Made by a program: the position numbers and the translations under genes. Of a stretch of DNA of 64,000 nt, positions 53,610-62,732 are shown one piece after another; position 1 is the stretch's first letter; each line of letters begins with the position of its first letter. Location of the stretch: assembly GCA_021805025.1 (NCBI GenBank), contig JAJZGF010000005.1, positions 1 through 64,000 on the forward strand, given 5' to 3'. The notes under the pieces were generated by a model. That model searched no databases. It was not told the origin of the DNA and saw nothing but the letters and a program-made list of their open reading frames with translations. The DNA comes from Acidobacteriota bacterium (GTDB taxonomy: Bacteria; Acidobacteriota; Terriglobia; Terriglobales; Acidobacteriaceae).

Positions 53610-54539
53610 TTGGCCTCAGCGTTTCACCTGGAGCAAACCATAGCGGAGACCCTTGAATTCACAGGGGTAGGCCTCCACTCCGGCGCTCCGGTCACCATGC
53701 GGCTGCTCCCCGCGCCCGCCGGCTCCGGCATCGTCTTCCGCCGCACAGACCTCGACAACTTCGAGATTCCCGCCATCGGCCGCAACGTCGCCAAAGTCAG
53801 CTACGCCACCAGCCTCATGCGCCAGGGCGTGCTCATCTCCACTACCGAGCACCTGCTCTCCGCCCTCATCGGCATGGGCGTCGACAATGTCATCGTCGAA
53901 CTCGACAACCTCGAGCTGCCCATCCTCGACGGCAGCGCACTGCCCTACGTTGAAGCCATTCAGCGCACAGGCATCCACACCCAGCGCCGCCGCCGCGAGT
54001 ACATCCGCGTGCTCAAGCCGGTTGAAGTCCGCGAGGGCGACAAGTTCATCGGCGTCTACCCCGGCCATGGCTACCGCATCGACTACACCATCGACTTCCC
54101 CGCGCCCATCGGCCGCCAGAAGACCAGCGTCGACCTCGCTGCGGAAACCTACGGCCCCCTCATCGCTGCAGCTCGCACCTTCGGCTACAAAGCCGATGAG
54201 CAGCGTCTCCGCGACATGGGCCTCATCCGCGGCGCCAGCACGCAGAACGCCATCGTCCTCGGCCCCAAAGGCCCGGAGAACGGCCCGCTCCGGTTCCGTG
54301 ATGAGTACGTCCGCCACAAGGTCCTCGACCTCATCGGCGATCTCGCCTTGGCAGGCCACCGCATCGAGGGCCATGTCGCAGCCGAGCGCGCTGGCCACTT
54401 CATGCACACCGCGCTCGTCTCCCGCCTCATGAAAGACCGTTCCGCATGGGAGCTCGCCACCGTGCCGGTCGCGCATGCGCACGAAGCATCCGGCACGCAC
54501 GCCGCTGCTCTCGAACGCCCCGCCCTGCTCGGGGTGTGA
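53610..54539 (+). CDS. lpxC: UDP-3-O-acyl-GlcNAc deacetylase
   Basis: 309 residues. LEQTIAETLEFTGVGLHSG starts the enzyme. The zinc ligands are H81 (STTEHLLS), H236 and D240 (HKVLDLIGDL), and H263 (AERAGH) is catalytic. It commits the cell to lipid A synthesis. The TTG start has GGGAG 8-9 nt upstream; the frame upstream of it has no family sequence. This supports an LPS-bearing outer membrane. Confidence 0.93.
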   Translation: MASAFHLEQTIAETLEFTGVGLHSGAPVTMRLLPAPAGSGIVFRRTDLDNFEIPAIGRNVAKVSYATSLMRQGVLISTTEHLLSALIGMGVDNVIVELDNLELPILDGSALPYVEAIQRTGIHTQRRRREYIRVLKPVEVREGDKFIGVYPGHGYRIDYTIDFPAPIGRQKTSVDLAAETYGPLIAAARTFGYKADEQRLRDMGLIRGASTQNAIVLGPKGPENGPLRFRDEYVRHKVLDLIGDLALAGHRIEGHVAAERAGHFMHTALVSRLMKDRSAWELATVPVAHAHEASGTHAAALERPALLGV

Positions 54540-54751
54540 CGCCTCTGCGCCCACCGCATCGCCCCTTGTATCCAATTCATCCCACCACCGAAAGCTTGCA
54601 GCAAGACCTCAGCTCCCGCAGCGGAGAAGTGCAGGTTGTCGGCCCGCCATCAATTTCCAGATAACCAGGGATTTCCTCCGCCTGGACCTGTGATTGCGAT
54701 AGAACGTCCATCAATGGCTCGGGGATTTCACTTCCGTCGTTGGCGGGAGAC

Positions 54752-55699
54752 TCATTTTCCCGCCGTAGCATGAGGCCCAACCACAACCGGCTCAAAATAC
54801 TTGGGCACGATGACGTCTGTATGCGGAGATGCCGCCTTCACTTCTTCAATGAACGACTGAAGCCTGTCGATCGCAGGCTGTTGCGAGGCATCATAACCCA
54901 CATTGAAGCGGTCCCAATGGGTCGGCATCACCAGCGGGGGATCTCCAAGAGCGTGAAGCAAACGTTCTGTATAGCGATAGATTCTATGTCGTTCCGGCAT
55001 AGCACCGATCAGCGCTACATCCGGCCGTAACCCCTCCACTTCGCGCTCAATATAGTTCATCGACCCAAATACGATGATCTGGTGACCGGCGATGCGGATA
55101 AGGTAGGCAAGCGTTCCTCCCTCGACAAAAAGTTGGCCTAGCCGGAAAGGAGGTCTCGCATTTGCTGGGAAAATGGTGGATGGGGATGGAAAGCTGCTGG
55201 GAAGAATGCCATGCAGGCTGGGAATAACCTGTACGGAACAACCACGCAGCTGCAAGTCCTCGCCTCCCTTTACTGTCACTACCTGCGCAGCAGGGACACC
55301 ATTGTCGCGCGCGAAGTTGGCCGTGCTTTCTGTTCCAATAACCTGCGCACCTGTCTTGCGTGCGATATACGGCATATCCAGCACATGATCCAGGTGCGTA
55401 TGCGTGATCAGAATGTAATCCGCCTTGCGGATATGCGCATCTATCACTGCCTGGTCGGAGTGAACGAAGTCGGAATCTGTAACCAGTGGGCGCGGATCGG
55501 TGGCAAGCGGCGGATCATTCGGCGTTTCAGTCTTGAGTCGCGTCAGGTATGGATCAACGAGAATGACCGTTTGCCCATCCGTGATCTCCCATCCCGCTGT
55601 TCCCAGGTACGAAAGCCTTAGTGTTCCTTGTGCCAGTGCGATAACGGAGCAAGACCACAGAAGCAGCACAAGGACACTGGTGCGCGTGAGCAAGAACAT
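54752..55699 (-). CDS. Exported MBL-fold metallohydrolase
   Basis: 315 residues with a signal peptide (LVLLLWSCSVIALAQG). HTHLDH (H100, H102, D104, H105), further His in PSLHG and GSMNY/MPTHWD mark a metallo-beta-lactamase fold of the UlaG-like type. The substrate is unknown. GGAGG sits 5 nt before the ATG. It has slightly less biased codons than its neighbours. Confidence 0.85.
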   Translation of the reverse strand: MFLLTRTSVLVLLLWSCSVIALAQGTLRLSYLGTAGWEITDGQTVILVDPYLTRLKTETPNDPPLATDPRPLVTDSDFVHSDQAVIDAHIRKADYILITHTHLDHVLDMPYIARKTGAQVIGTESTANFARDNGVPAAQVVTVKGGEDLQLRGCSVQVIPSLHGILPSSFPSPSTIFPANARPPFRLGQLFVEGGTLAYLIRIAGHQIIVFGSMNYIEREVEGLRPDVALIGAMPERHRIYRYTERLLHALGDPPLVMPTHWDRFNVGYDASQQPAIDRLQSFIEEVKAASPHTDVIVPKYFEPVVVGPHATAGK

Positions 55700-56003
55700 C
55701 TTGACCTCCGACTGTGCATGAGCACTCCACGCGGCAGTCCGACTCATCACGATCATGGCATGGAACAGACCGATGCGCTCATCCAACCCGATTGCGAGAA
55801 ATTTGCCGCTCCCTCACCGGTCACTCTCCGGTAAATCCACCCGGTCAGCCGCGCATCCCTGTACCCAGCGCGCCACCTACAGCAAATCGCGGCTCATCTC
55901 GGCGGCGTCCACTGTTGAGAGAAGTCTCACTCCGCCCCAACGCACGCCCCAAAGCTCTAAGCCCGGAGCTGGAAGGTACTCGCTAAAAGCTGAAAGCTGC
56001 CTC
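55700..56003. other. Intergenic region
   Basis: 304 nt. I see no gene, strong hairpin or repeat; it should hold the promoter of the MBL gene and the 3-prime end of the lactonase transcript. Confidence 0.4.
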
Positions 56004-57137
56004 TCACAGAAACAGAATGCACATCGGCGTGGCCGCAGCAAAGCTCCTGCCTTCATTGGCCAGCCGGCCCGTCTCCGGGTCACGCGCAAAAACGCTCAGC
56101 AGGTTCGAGTCCTGGTTCGCCACCAGCATCCACCGCTCCGTCGGGTCCAGCGTAAAATTTCGCGGAATCTTCCCGCCGCAGTTCGAGCGCACCATGGGCG
56201 TCAGCGCGCCCGTCGTTGGATCGGCCTTGAAGCTGTAAAGAAAGTTATTGTCGCGATTGGCAAAGTAGACAAACCGCCCATCGCGCGTGATCACGGTATC
56301 GCAGGCGCGGCTGATGCCATGAAACCCTTCCGGCAGCAGATGGAAGCGCTTCACAAAAGTCAGGCCGCCGTCCGCCTTGTTCCACTCCAGCACCTCCACC
56401 GTCGAGGCCAGCTCAAAGATGCAGTAGGCCGTGTGTCCGTTGGGATGGAAGTGCAGTGTGCGCGGTCCCGAGCCGGGCTGCGCATGGTATGCGCCCGCCG
56501 CCGTCAGATGCGCCGTTGCCGCATTGAGGCGATAGATGTGAATCATGTCGCCGCCCAGGTCGTTGATATAGGCAAAGCGATTGTCGGGCGAATACGAGCA
56601 GAAGTGCGCGTGCGCGCTCTCCTGGCGGTCCTTGTTGGGCCCATGCACTGTGTAGTGCTCGGTCCACACCGCGGGGCTCAGCGCGCCCGCCGTCACCTTG
56701 AAGCTGGCCGCACTGCCGCCGCCATAGTCCGCCGACAGCAACACCTGTCCCGTGTGGTCCAGCGCCACATGGCAGGTTCCCTTGGCCGCGGAGTTCTCGG
56801 CGGAGATGGGGTGCAGCGCGCCGTTCTTCACGCTGAAGCTTGCCACCTCGCCCGTCGGCTTGCCGTTGAAGCTGTCCAACTCGCAGGCCGCGTAGAGATA
56901 CTCATGATCCTGAGAAAAGGTGATCCAGTCCACCGTGGAAACCTTCGCGGCAACTCCGGCTGGGCTCAGCGTGCCCGTCGCGGAGTCCCAGTCGTAGGCC
57001 AGAATCCCATTCTCGGTCCCTGAAGCAACAAAAACTCGTTGCCGGTTGGGCGCGGCAAAGCCTTCCTTGGCAGCGGCGGCAACTAGAGTGGCAGCAGTGG
57101 CGGTTTTCATAAATGCGCGGCGTGTGGGTTTTCCCAT
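56004..57137 (-). CDS. Tat-exported beta-propeller lactonase-like protein
   Basis: 377 residues with a Tat signal (TRRAFMKTATAATLVAAAA). The propeller pattern (DRLN-type blades: YAACELDSFNGK, HVALDHTGQVLLSADYGG, FTLDPTERWMLVANQDS) matches the 6-phosphogluconolactonase/YkgB-like lactonase family. Periplasmic lactone hydrolysis is an inference. The start is at the ATG that opens the Tat motif. Confidence 0.85.
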   Translation of the reverse strand: MGKPTRRAFMKTATAATLVAAAAKEGFAAPNRQRVFVASGTENGILAYDWDSATGTLSPAGVAAKVSTVDWITFSQDHEYLYAACELDSFNGKPTGEVASFSVKNGALHPISAENSAAKGTCHVALDHTGQVLLSADYGGGSAASFKVTAGALSPAVWTEHYTVHGPNKDRQESAHAHFCSYSPDNRFAYINDLGGDMIHIYRLNAATAHLTAAGAYHAQPGSGPRTLHFHPNGHTAYCIFELASTVEVLEWNKADGGLTFVKRFHLLPEGFHGISRACDTVITRDGRFVYFANRDNNFLYSFKADPTTGALTPMVRSNCGGKIPRNFTLDPTERWMLVANQDSNLLSVFARDPETGRLANEGRSFAAATPMCILFL

Positions 57138-57290
57138 GGCATCAGCGATTGTCGCCGATCGGGCGCACCGCGCGCCAGCCGAACCGTCCACCAAAGTCAA
57201 TGCAAGCGATAGCCGGCCGCGGCAAGGACCATCCGCGCGATACCCAGTTGCACGATCCGCCCAACCCCACGAGCCCTCAACCCGCCGCGG

Positions 57291-58220
57291 TCAGATCGAC
57301 TCAATCGCGTTGATTTTGCGGCCCACCTCGTATGCCAGGCTCTCCGCATCCGTGAAGAATAGCTTCCGCTCGCGCGCCGGCAACTCCTCCAGCAAATCGC
57401 CGAATGCAGTACACTCGCACGCCGGAAAGGCCGCGAAACCCGCGCTGTCCGCCATCCGGCAGCTCAGCCGGATCAGCGCATCCATATCCCACGTCCCGCC
57501 GCCGCCCGCCAGCTGGTGATGCTCCGCCACAATCGCATCAAAGTCCTCCGGCAGCTTCCAGTCCTTCACCAGCTCACGGCCCACTTCGCAGTGGTCCTTG
57601 CCAAAGGCCTCGCGCTCGCGATCCAGAATGCTCTCCGGCGTACCCCGATGCGTGCTCAGCAGGCGGGCATACTCCCTGGGCCGCACCGATGCCAGCGCCA
57701 CGCGCCCCACATCGTGCATCATGCCAAACGTGTAGGCCGTGTCCCGGTCAATAAAGCCCGCCGACGCCAGTTGCTCGGCAATCGCCGCGCAGGCCAGGTT
57801 GTGCCGCCACACCGCCCGCACAGACGGATTGCCCAGCGATTGCCCCATATACCCGCGCACCCCCACCGTCAGGCACAATCCCTGCAGGTGGCTCGCCCCC
57901 ATCACCGCAATCGCCTGCAGGATGCTGCTGATCGGAAAGCGAGGCGCATAGGCCAGCGAATTCACAATCGCCAGCACCTCGCTGGCAAATGCCGGGTCCG
58001 ACGAAATCAGGTCGCTCAACTCATGCAGCTGCACATTCTCGCGATGCAACAGCTGCAGCACCCGCAGGGCCACCTGCGAGAACGGCGGAAGACGCAGATG
58101 CTCCCATGGCACGGTGCAGTCTTCCCGTATTAGGCCCGTCGCTTCCAAGCGCAATCCTCCCCGCGTACGCTTCGGTCTCCGCTGCAACCCCTTCGCAGAC
58201 AGCCGTGCGCGGCCATGCAC
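57291..58220 (-). CDS. HDOD domain signalling protein
   Basis: 309 residues. LPPFSQVALRVLQLLHREN and LSDLISSDPAFASEVLAIVNS begin the HDOD domain, with HDVGRVAL giving the His-Asp pair; no GYP motif follows, so it should not be a cyclic-di-GMP phosphodiesterase. It is probably a signalling adaptor. The GTG start is uncertain; the region before LPPFSQ has no domain. Confidence 0.85.
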   Translation of the reverse strand: MHGRARLSAKGLQRRPKRTRGGLRLEATGLIREDCTVPWEHLRLPPFSQVALRVLQLLHRENVQLHELSDLISSDPAFASEVLAIVNSLAYAPRFPISSILQAIAVMGASHLQGLCLTVGVRGYMGQSLGNPSVRAVWRHNLACAAIAEQLASAGFIDRDTAYTFGMMHDVGRVALASVRPREYARLLSTHRGTPESILDREREAFGKDHCEVGRELVKDWKLPEDFDAIVAEHHQLAGGGGTWDMDALIRLSCRMADSAGFAAFPACECTAFGDLLEELPARERKLFFTDAESLAYEVGRKINAIESI

Positions 58221-58340
58221 TTGTTTTGTCGGCTTAAAAGAGGATCTTCTCTAGTGTCCCAATCCGGACAGGTGACCGCATCCACCTGCCGGCACTCCTG
58301 CCCGCGCATCCCCACTGCCGGCGCGCGCCGCCCGCACGCA

Positions 58341-60035
58341 TCAATGCCGGTGCCCCACGCGCGCCATCCGCGGCACCGCAATCAGCGTGACTGCAAACAG
58401 GAAGATCGACGCGGCGATGAACTCCATCCGTCCCTCGCGCAGATCTTCATAGAAGAGCTTCACAGCCATGAAGGCCAGCGCCGCATACGCAATCCGCGTC
58501 ATCTCCAGCCGCTGCCACCGCGCCCCGGCATAGGCCAGCAGCAGCGCCATCGCACACAGAGCCAGCGTCCGCGTAAACGCCGCATGGAAGTCGCTCAGCG
58601 GCACAAACCGCTCAATCATCCCCAGCAACCCCTGCACCAGCAGCGCAGCCGCCGCGCACGAGGCCACCAGCGCCAGAGCCAGATGCAGAACCTGCTCTCT
58701 CCACGCTTCCCCCGGCCGCTCCTTGCTCACCCAATAGCAGGCAGCGCCCGACAGCGCAACCGCCGCGAAACTCAGTGACGGCCAGCCCGGCAGCGTCTCG
58801 GAAAACGCGCGCAGCACATACGCCGGCAGCCCCGCCGCCAGTGCGCCCGCGCCCAGATACAGCACCCCGTGAAAGTCCAGCGTCATGCACTGGAGCCGCA
58901 CGCCCAGCACCGCCCCGGCCAGCGCCGCCCCGGCCAGGCCCGCTGCCGCCCACGGCAGCGGCGCGCTCCAGAACATCCCCGCCAGCAGCAGCCCGCCGCT
59001 CCATGCGCTGAAGACGCGAAAGTTGCGCCGCTCTCGCGCCGCGCGAAAACACCGGAAGGCTGCCGCGTAACACAGCACGCTCAGCCCAAGACACGCGATC
59101 CCAAACACGTGTGCCCCCGTCGCGGGCAGAAAGGTAAACACACTCACCGCAGCCAGCACAAACGCCATCATCGCCTGCAAGGTCTGCCATGCGCGGAGGC
59201 TTTCTCCGGACCGCACCGCGCGCCACGCCACCGCGGCCCCATCCATCAGAAAAAGCAGAAGCGAAGGCATCAGCAGCGCCGAGCTGTCCAGCAGCGGATC
59301 GCCGGGATGCGAGGCCGGCGGCGCGCTATAGAGAAAGATCAGCAGCCACACCGCGCCGTCCGTAACCAGCGCCACCAGTGCCCGGCTCCAGTCGTGCTGT
59401 CCCCTGGGTACGCGCAACCGGCCCGGCAGGTTCATCAGAAGCAGCGCCGCGAGGAACGGCATCAGCGCATGGGTGGCAATCGCCAGCGCCAGAGCAATCA
59501 CCGCCGCCCCGGCAAACACCACGTCTGCCCCATGCGCTTGCGTATGCTTCCATGCCAGTGCGCCGGCTGCCGCCGTAAAACAACAAAGCACCGCCGCGCA
59601 CGCCAAAGCCGAAAGCGTGTTGAAACGCAGGACAAGCTCCCATAGCATCGGTCCCAGAATCAGCATGGACGTCGCTGCGTAGAACCCGCCCACCGCCGCG
59701 CTGCGCACCTCAGCCCGCATTGCCCACACCACCCAGGTCAATGCGTACGCCAGCGCAATCAATGCTACCGGCAGACGAGGCAACGCGCCGGACTCCATCG
59801 CCGCGCGCAGTGCATACGCGCCCGCGATGCCCAGCATCGCCCGGCCCAGCACCGGGAACCATCCTGCCGTCTGCTGAATGGAAGACACGGACTGCTGCCC
59901 GGCGGTCGCGGCTGCCTCCTGTGCCTCTGCGGACGCAGCGGACTCTGCTCCGGGATGCTCAAGGTCTTGAACGCGCCTTTCCAGCGCATCCAGACGGGCC
60001 GATAGCCGCTGCAACTCTTCGGGAACGTCCATCAT
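58341..60035 (-). CDS. DUF2339-like multi-TM protein
   Basis: About 564 residues. After a coiled coil (LQRLSARLDALERRVQDLE) come roughly 15 hydrophobic helices. This pattern fits DUF2339-type proteins, whose role is unknown. It starts 42 nt after the NrfD-like gene, so it may share the transcript with the electron-transfer genes, though a link in function is not known. Confidence 0.7.
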   Translation of the reverse strand: MMDVPEELQRLSARLDALERRVQDLEHPGAESAASAEAQEAAATAGQQSVSSIQQTAGWFPVLGRAMLGIAGAYALRAAMESGALPRLPVALIALAYALTWVVWAMRAEVRSAAVGGFYAATSMLILGPMLWELVLRFNTLSALACAAVLCCFTAAAGALAWKHTQAHGADVVFAGAAVIALALAIATHALMPFLAALLLMNLPGRLRVPRGQHDWSRALVALVTDGAVWLLIFLYSAPPASHPGDPLLDSSALLMPSLLLFLMDGAAVAWRAVRSGESLRAWQTLQAMMAFVLAAVSVFTFLPATGAHVFGIACLGLSVLCYAAAFRCFRAARERRNFRVFSAWSGGLLLAGMFWSAPLPWAAAGLAGAALAGAVLGVRLQCMTLDFHGVLYLGAGALAAGLPAYVLRAFSETLPGWPSLSFAAVALSGAACYWVSKERPGEAWREQVLHLALALVASCAAAALLVQGLLGMIERFVPLSDFHAAFTRTLALCAMALLLAYAGARWQRLEMTRIAYAALAFMAVKLFYEDLREGRMEFIAASIFLFAVTLIAVPRMARVGHRH

Positions 60036-60076
60036 GGCTTGCACCGACGGGCAGGCCCCTGCCCGGTTCCTCTGGC

Positions 60077-61255
60077 TCAGTCGCCAGTTGCTCCATGCGC
60101 TGCGCTCGCGTCATCCCAGGGAGGCAGCAGCTTCACCAGAACCCACAGAAACAGCAGCGGCAGCAGCGTCAGGGCAATCGCCACCGGAAGTCCCTCGCGC
60201 GTCACCATCCCGACCTTGTAGGTTGTGTAACCCAGAAAACTCTTCGAGAAGAGTTGCCCGCCGATCACCACATTCCACCGCATCGCAAAGATGCCGATCA
60301 GCGTCAGCGCGCCGGCCAGCGCGTAAATGCGCTTGCGGGCCATCTCGGAGAGCTTCGTCACCTGGGTAATGGCCAGCAGCACCAGCGGCGTCAGTGTGCC
60401 CAGGCCGATCTGCACCACAATGTGCGAGAAGTAGAGCTTGGTATGCACCATGAAATTCAGGCTGCGAAATGACTCATCGGCCTCATAGATGCGGTGAATC
60501 AGGTCCAGCATCTCCAGGCTGAAATCGATGATGAAGGTGTAGAAGAGATACATCGCGATCGTATCCACGCAGCCCATGTCAATCGTCGTGCCGCGCAGCT
60601 TTGACGTCGCCATGTAGATCACCATCACGCACGCAATCCCGGAAACCATCGCCGAAAAAATGAACACCACCGGCATCAACGGTGAAGACCACCATGGATT
60701 CGCCTTGATCGAACCGAAGATGAAACCTACATACCCGTGCAGAAGAAACGCCGAGGGAATGCCGATCAGCGTGACCACCCATCCAACCCGTTCATCGATG
60801 TGTAGAGACCGCTCGCTGATGTTGTCCGAGCCCAGCGTCATGACCTTGTAAATCAGACGCAACAGCCCGCGTTCGCGGCGCGCCCGCAGCACGATGTCGC
60901 GGCGATAGTCGAGCCATATCTCGAAGACCAGCACGGCCATCAGATACCACAGATACACATACCCGAACATCGCCATCGCCGACGTGCTGTGCGGCGTAAA
61001 ATACATCTCCGGCGAGCGCTCCGGATGCCCCAGATGCAGTTGCAGCGGCAAAGGCGCCACCAGCAGAAACGACAGCGCCGTCAGCAGCGCCAGCCGATAC
61101 GTCGGCTTCACCGCATCCACGCGAAACACCCGCTCCAGCGACGCCAGAATGAACGCCCCGGCCACCAGTCCGGTAATGTACGGATACAGGACGATCAGCA
61201 CACTCCAGACCAGCTCCACCTCGTTCGGATACATGAAGCCTTCTACGCCATTCAT
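60077..61255 (-). CDS. NrfD/PsrC-like membrane subunit
   Basis: 392 residues with 9-10 hydrophobic helices. TGLVAGAFILASLERVF, HLGHPERSPEMYFTPHS and SHIVVQIGLGTLTP are the NrfD-family pattern; this subunit exchanges electrons with the quinone pool. It follows the FeS protein with a 52-nt gap. The set cytochrome-FeS-NrfD fits a menaquinone-linked electron-transfer complex with unknown terminal partner. Confidence 0.88.
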   Translation of the reverse strand: MNGVEGFMYPNEVELVWSVLIVLYPYITGLVAGAFILASLERVFRVDAVKPTYRLALLTALSFLLVAPLPLQLHLGHPERSPEMYFTPHSTSAMAMFGYVYLWYLMAVLVFEIWLDYRRDIVLRARRERGLLRLIYKVMTLGSDNISERSLHIDERVGWVVTLIGIPSAFLLHGYVGFIFGSIKANPWWSSPLMPVVFIFSAMVSGIACVMVIYMATSKLRGTTIDMGCVDTIAMYLFYTFIIDFSLEMLDLIHRIYEADESFRSLNFMVHTKLYFSHIVVQIGLGTLTPLVLLAITQVTKLSEMARKRIYALAGALTLIGIFAMRWNVVIGGQLFSKSFLGYTTYKVGMVTREGLPVAIALTLLPLLFLWVLVKLLPPWDDASAAHGATGD

Positions 61256-61307
61256 CGCTTCTCACCTGTCCTCACCGGCTTCTCCTGCGCATCGCCCGTC
61301 TTGAGGC

Positions 61308-62042
61308 TTAGCGAACCGAGCCGTCCAGCTCGTTGTAAAAAACCTTCGCGCCCGTCGCCATCTGCGGCTTCAGCACCTGCACGGCATGTGTCCTCAAGAA
61401 TTCGTGGATCGGATCGTTCGGATTCTTCAGGTCCACAAGCTGCCGCGCGCCGGTCGGGCACGCCTCGCAACAGGCCGTCGTCAGCCCCTTGGTAATGCGG
61501 TGGTAGCACAGCGTGCACTTGTCCGCCACCTTCTTCTCCGGATGTATGTAGCGGCATCCGTACGGGCAGGCCTGCACACAGTACGCGCAGCCCATGCAAT
61601 ACTTCTGGTCCACCAGCACCACGCCATCCGGCGAGATAAACGTAGCGCCTACCGGGCAAACCTGCGTGCAGGGCGAGTCGGCGCAGTGATTGCAAAGCTT
61701 GGGCACAAAGAAATACTTGCCTGCATCCTCTTTGGCTACTGACGGAAAACCTTCCTTGCCGCCGTCCGGCGAAATCACTTCCGGATACATCATGTTCTCG
61801 TCGGAGACGTGATAGCGCTCCACCCAGGTGCGGAAGCGCCCGTCCGGCACGTCATTCTCCGCCTGGCAGGCGCGCACGCAGTTGCCGCACCCGATGCACT
61901 TGGGGATGTCGATCAACATGCTCCACCAGTGCTCTGACATCGTGTAATTCGGCGCGGCCTCAGGCGTGCCCGCCAGAACGTGCTCCCACGCAATCGCCGC
62001 CGCCGGCAGCAGAATCATCAACTGGCGCCTGGAGAGATTCAT
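61308..62042 (-). CDS. Tat-exported 4Fe-4S ferredoxin-like subunit (DmsB/NrfC type)
   Basis: 244 residues with a Tat signal (NLSRRQLMIL). Four Cys clusters are seen: CIGCGNCVRAC, CNHCADSPCTQVCP, CMGCAYCVQACP and CTLCYH with a later CCEACP, so four 4Fe-4S clusters are likely. It passes electrons between the NrfD subunit and the cytochrome. GGAGG lies before the ATG, which overlaps the upstream stop by 4 nt (ATGA). Confidence 0.92.
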   Translation of the reverse strand: MNLSRRQLMILLPAAAIAWEHVLAGTPEAAPNYTMSEHWWSMLIDIPKCIGCGNCVRACQAENDVPDGRFRTWVERYHVSDENMMYPEVISPDGGKEGFPSVAKEDAGKYFFVPKLCNHCADSPCTQVCPVGATFISPDGVVLVDQKYCMGCAYCVQACPYGCRYIHPEKKVADKCTLCYHRITKGLTTACCEACPTGARQLVDLKNPNDPIHEFLRTHAVQVLKPQMATGAKVFYNELDGSVR

Positions 62043-62512
62043 TTTGCACCTCCGGCTTCCAGCGCGGGATTGTGCGGCTTGTGGCATGTCTCGCAGGGAA
62101 CTCCGTTGGCATGGTCGGCCGCATCCACCTGCGGAAAGTTCTTCGGTTTAGCTACGCTCGCCGCATGGCACCGGACGCAGAGCACCGCGGTGTCCAGCTT
62201 GGCCGGCGTCACCGATGCAGGATCATCCGCATGTTTGCCCAGCGGTCCGTGGCAGGCCTCGCAGTTCACATGCGCGTGCTTGCCGCCCTTTTTCTCATCG
62301 GCAATGTCTGCATGGCACGCCTCGCAGGCCTGGTGGCCCGCAAAATGCGCCGGATGCGCGGCTATCTCGCCAATCGCCGCCCCGCGATAATGCCCATACT
62401 CCCCGAAGCTCTTCGGGACAACAAATTTACGGACAACCAGAAAAATGATGAAGGCAAGTACGAACAGTCCTGCGAACCGCAGCAGGTGCCCTGCATCCCT
62501 GAAGGCGCTCAT
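62039..62512 (-). CDS. Membrane-anchored tetraheme cytochrome c
   Basis: 157 residues: one helix near the start (FAGLFVLAFIIFLVVRKF), then four CxxCH sites (CEACH twice, CVRCH, CETCH). It would be held in the inner membrane with the hemes outside and accept or donate electrons for the FeS/NrfD pair. AGGAG sits 8 nt before the ATG. Three GTGA-like boxes lie within 130 nt upstream. Confidence 0.9.
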   Translation of the reverse strand: MSAFRDAGHLLRFAGLFVLAFIIFLVVRKFVVPKSFGEYGHYRGAAIGEIAAHPAHFAGHQACEACHADIADEKKGGKHAHVNCEACHGPLGKHADDPASVTPAKLDTAVLCVRCHAASVAKPKNFPQVDAADHANGVPCETCHKPHNPALEAGGAK

Positions 62513-62549
62513 CCCACGTGCTCCTCTCAACCCGGAGCACACGTAGCGT

Positions 62550-62641
62550 GTGATCCAGATCATTCGCGCAGGGCTAGACTACCCCCCGCTCATGCATACA
62601 TGTATGTGAGGAGAATCACGGGAGCATGTGATGACGATCAT
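62550..62641 (-). promoter_or_regulatory. Three Crp/Fnr-like boxes upstream of the cytochrome-FeS-NrfD operon
   Basis: GTGATCCAGATCAT (62550-62563), GTGAGGAGAATCAC (62606-62619, exact GTGA-N6-TCAC) and GTGATGACGATCAT (62628-62641). The first and third have one change at the last base. They lie 38-129 nt before the cytochrome start, a typical span for Crp/Fnr activation. Confidence 0.6.
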
Positions 62642-62732
62642 CCCGCCGCAATGCGAAAGGCAGCAAGGCGACATTCGACACATCCAGCACAGCGTCAGAC
62701 CAATTCGGCCTCGCCGCTCCGGCATGCGTGCC

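Noticed and set aside
57291-58220. HD-GYP phosphodiesterase
   Set aside because: The HD pair is present but the GYP motif is absent; the N-terminal pattern is HDOD.
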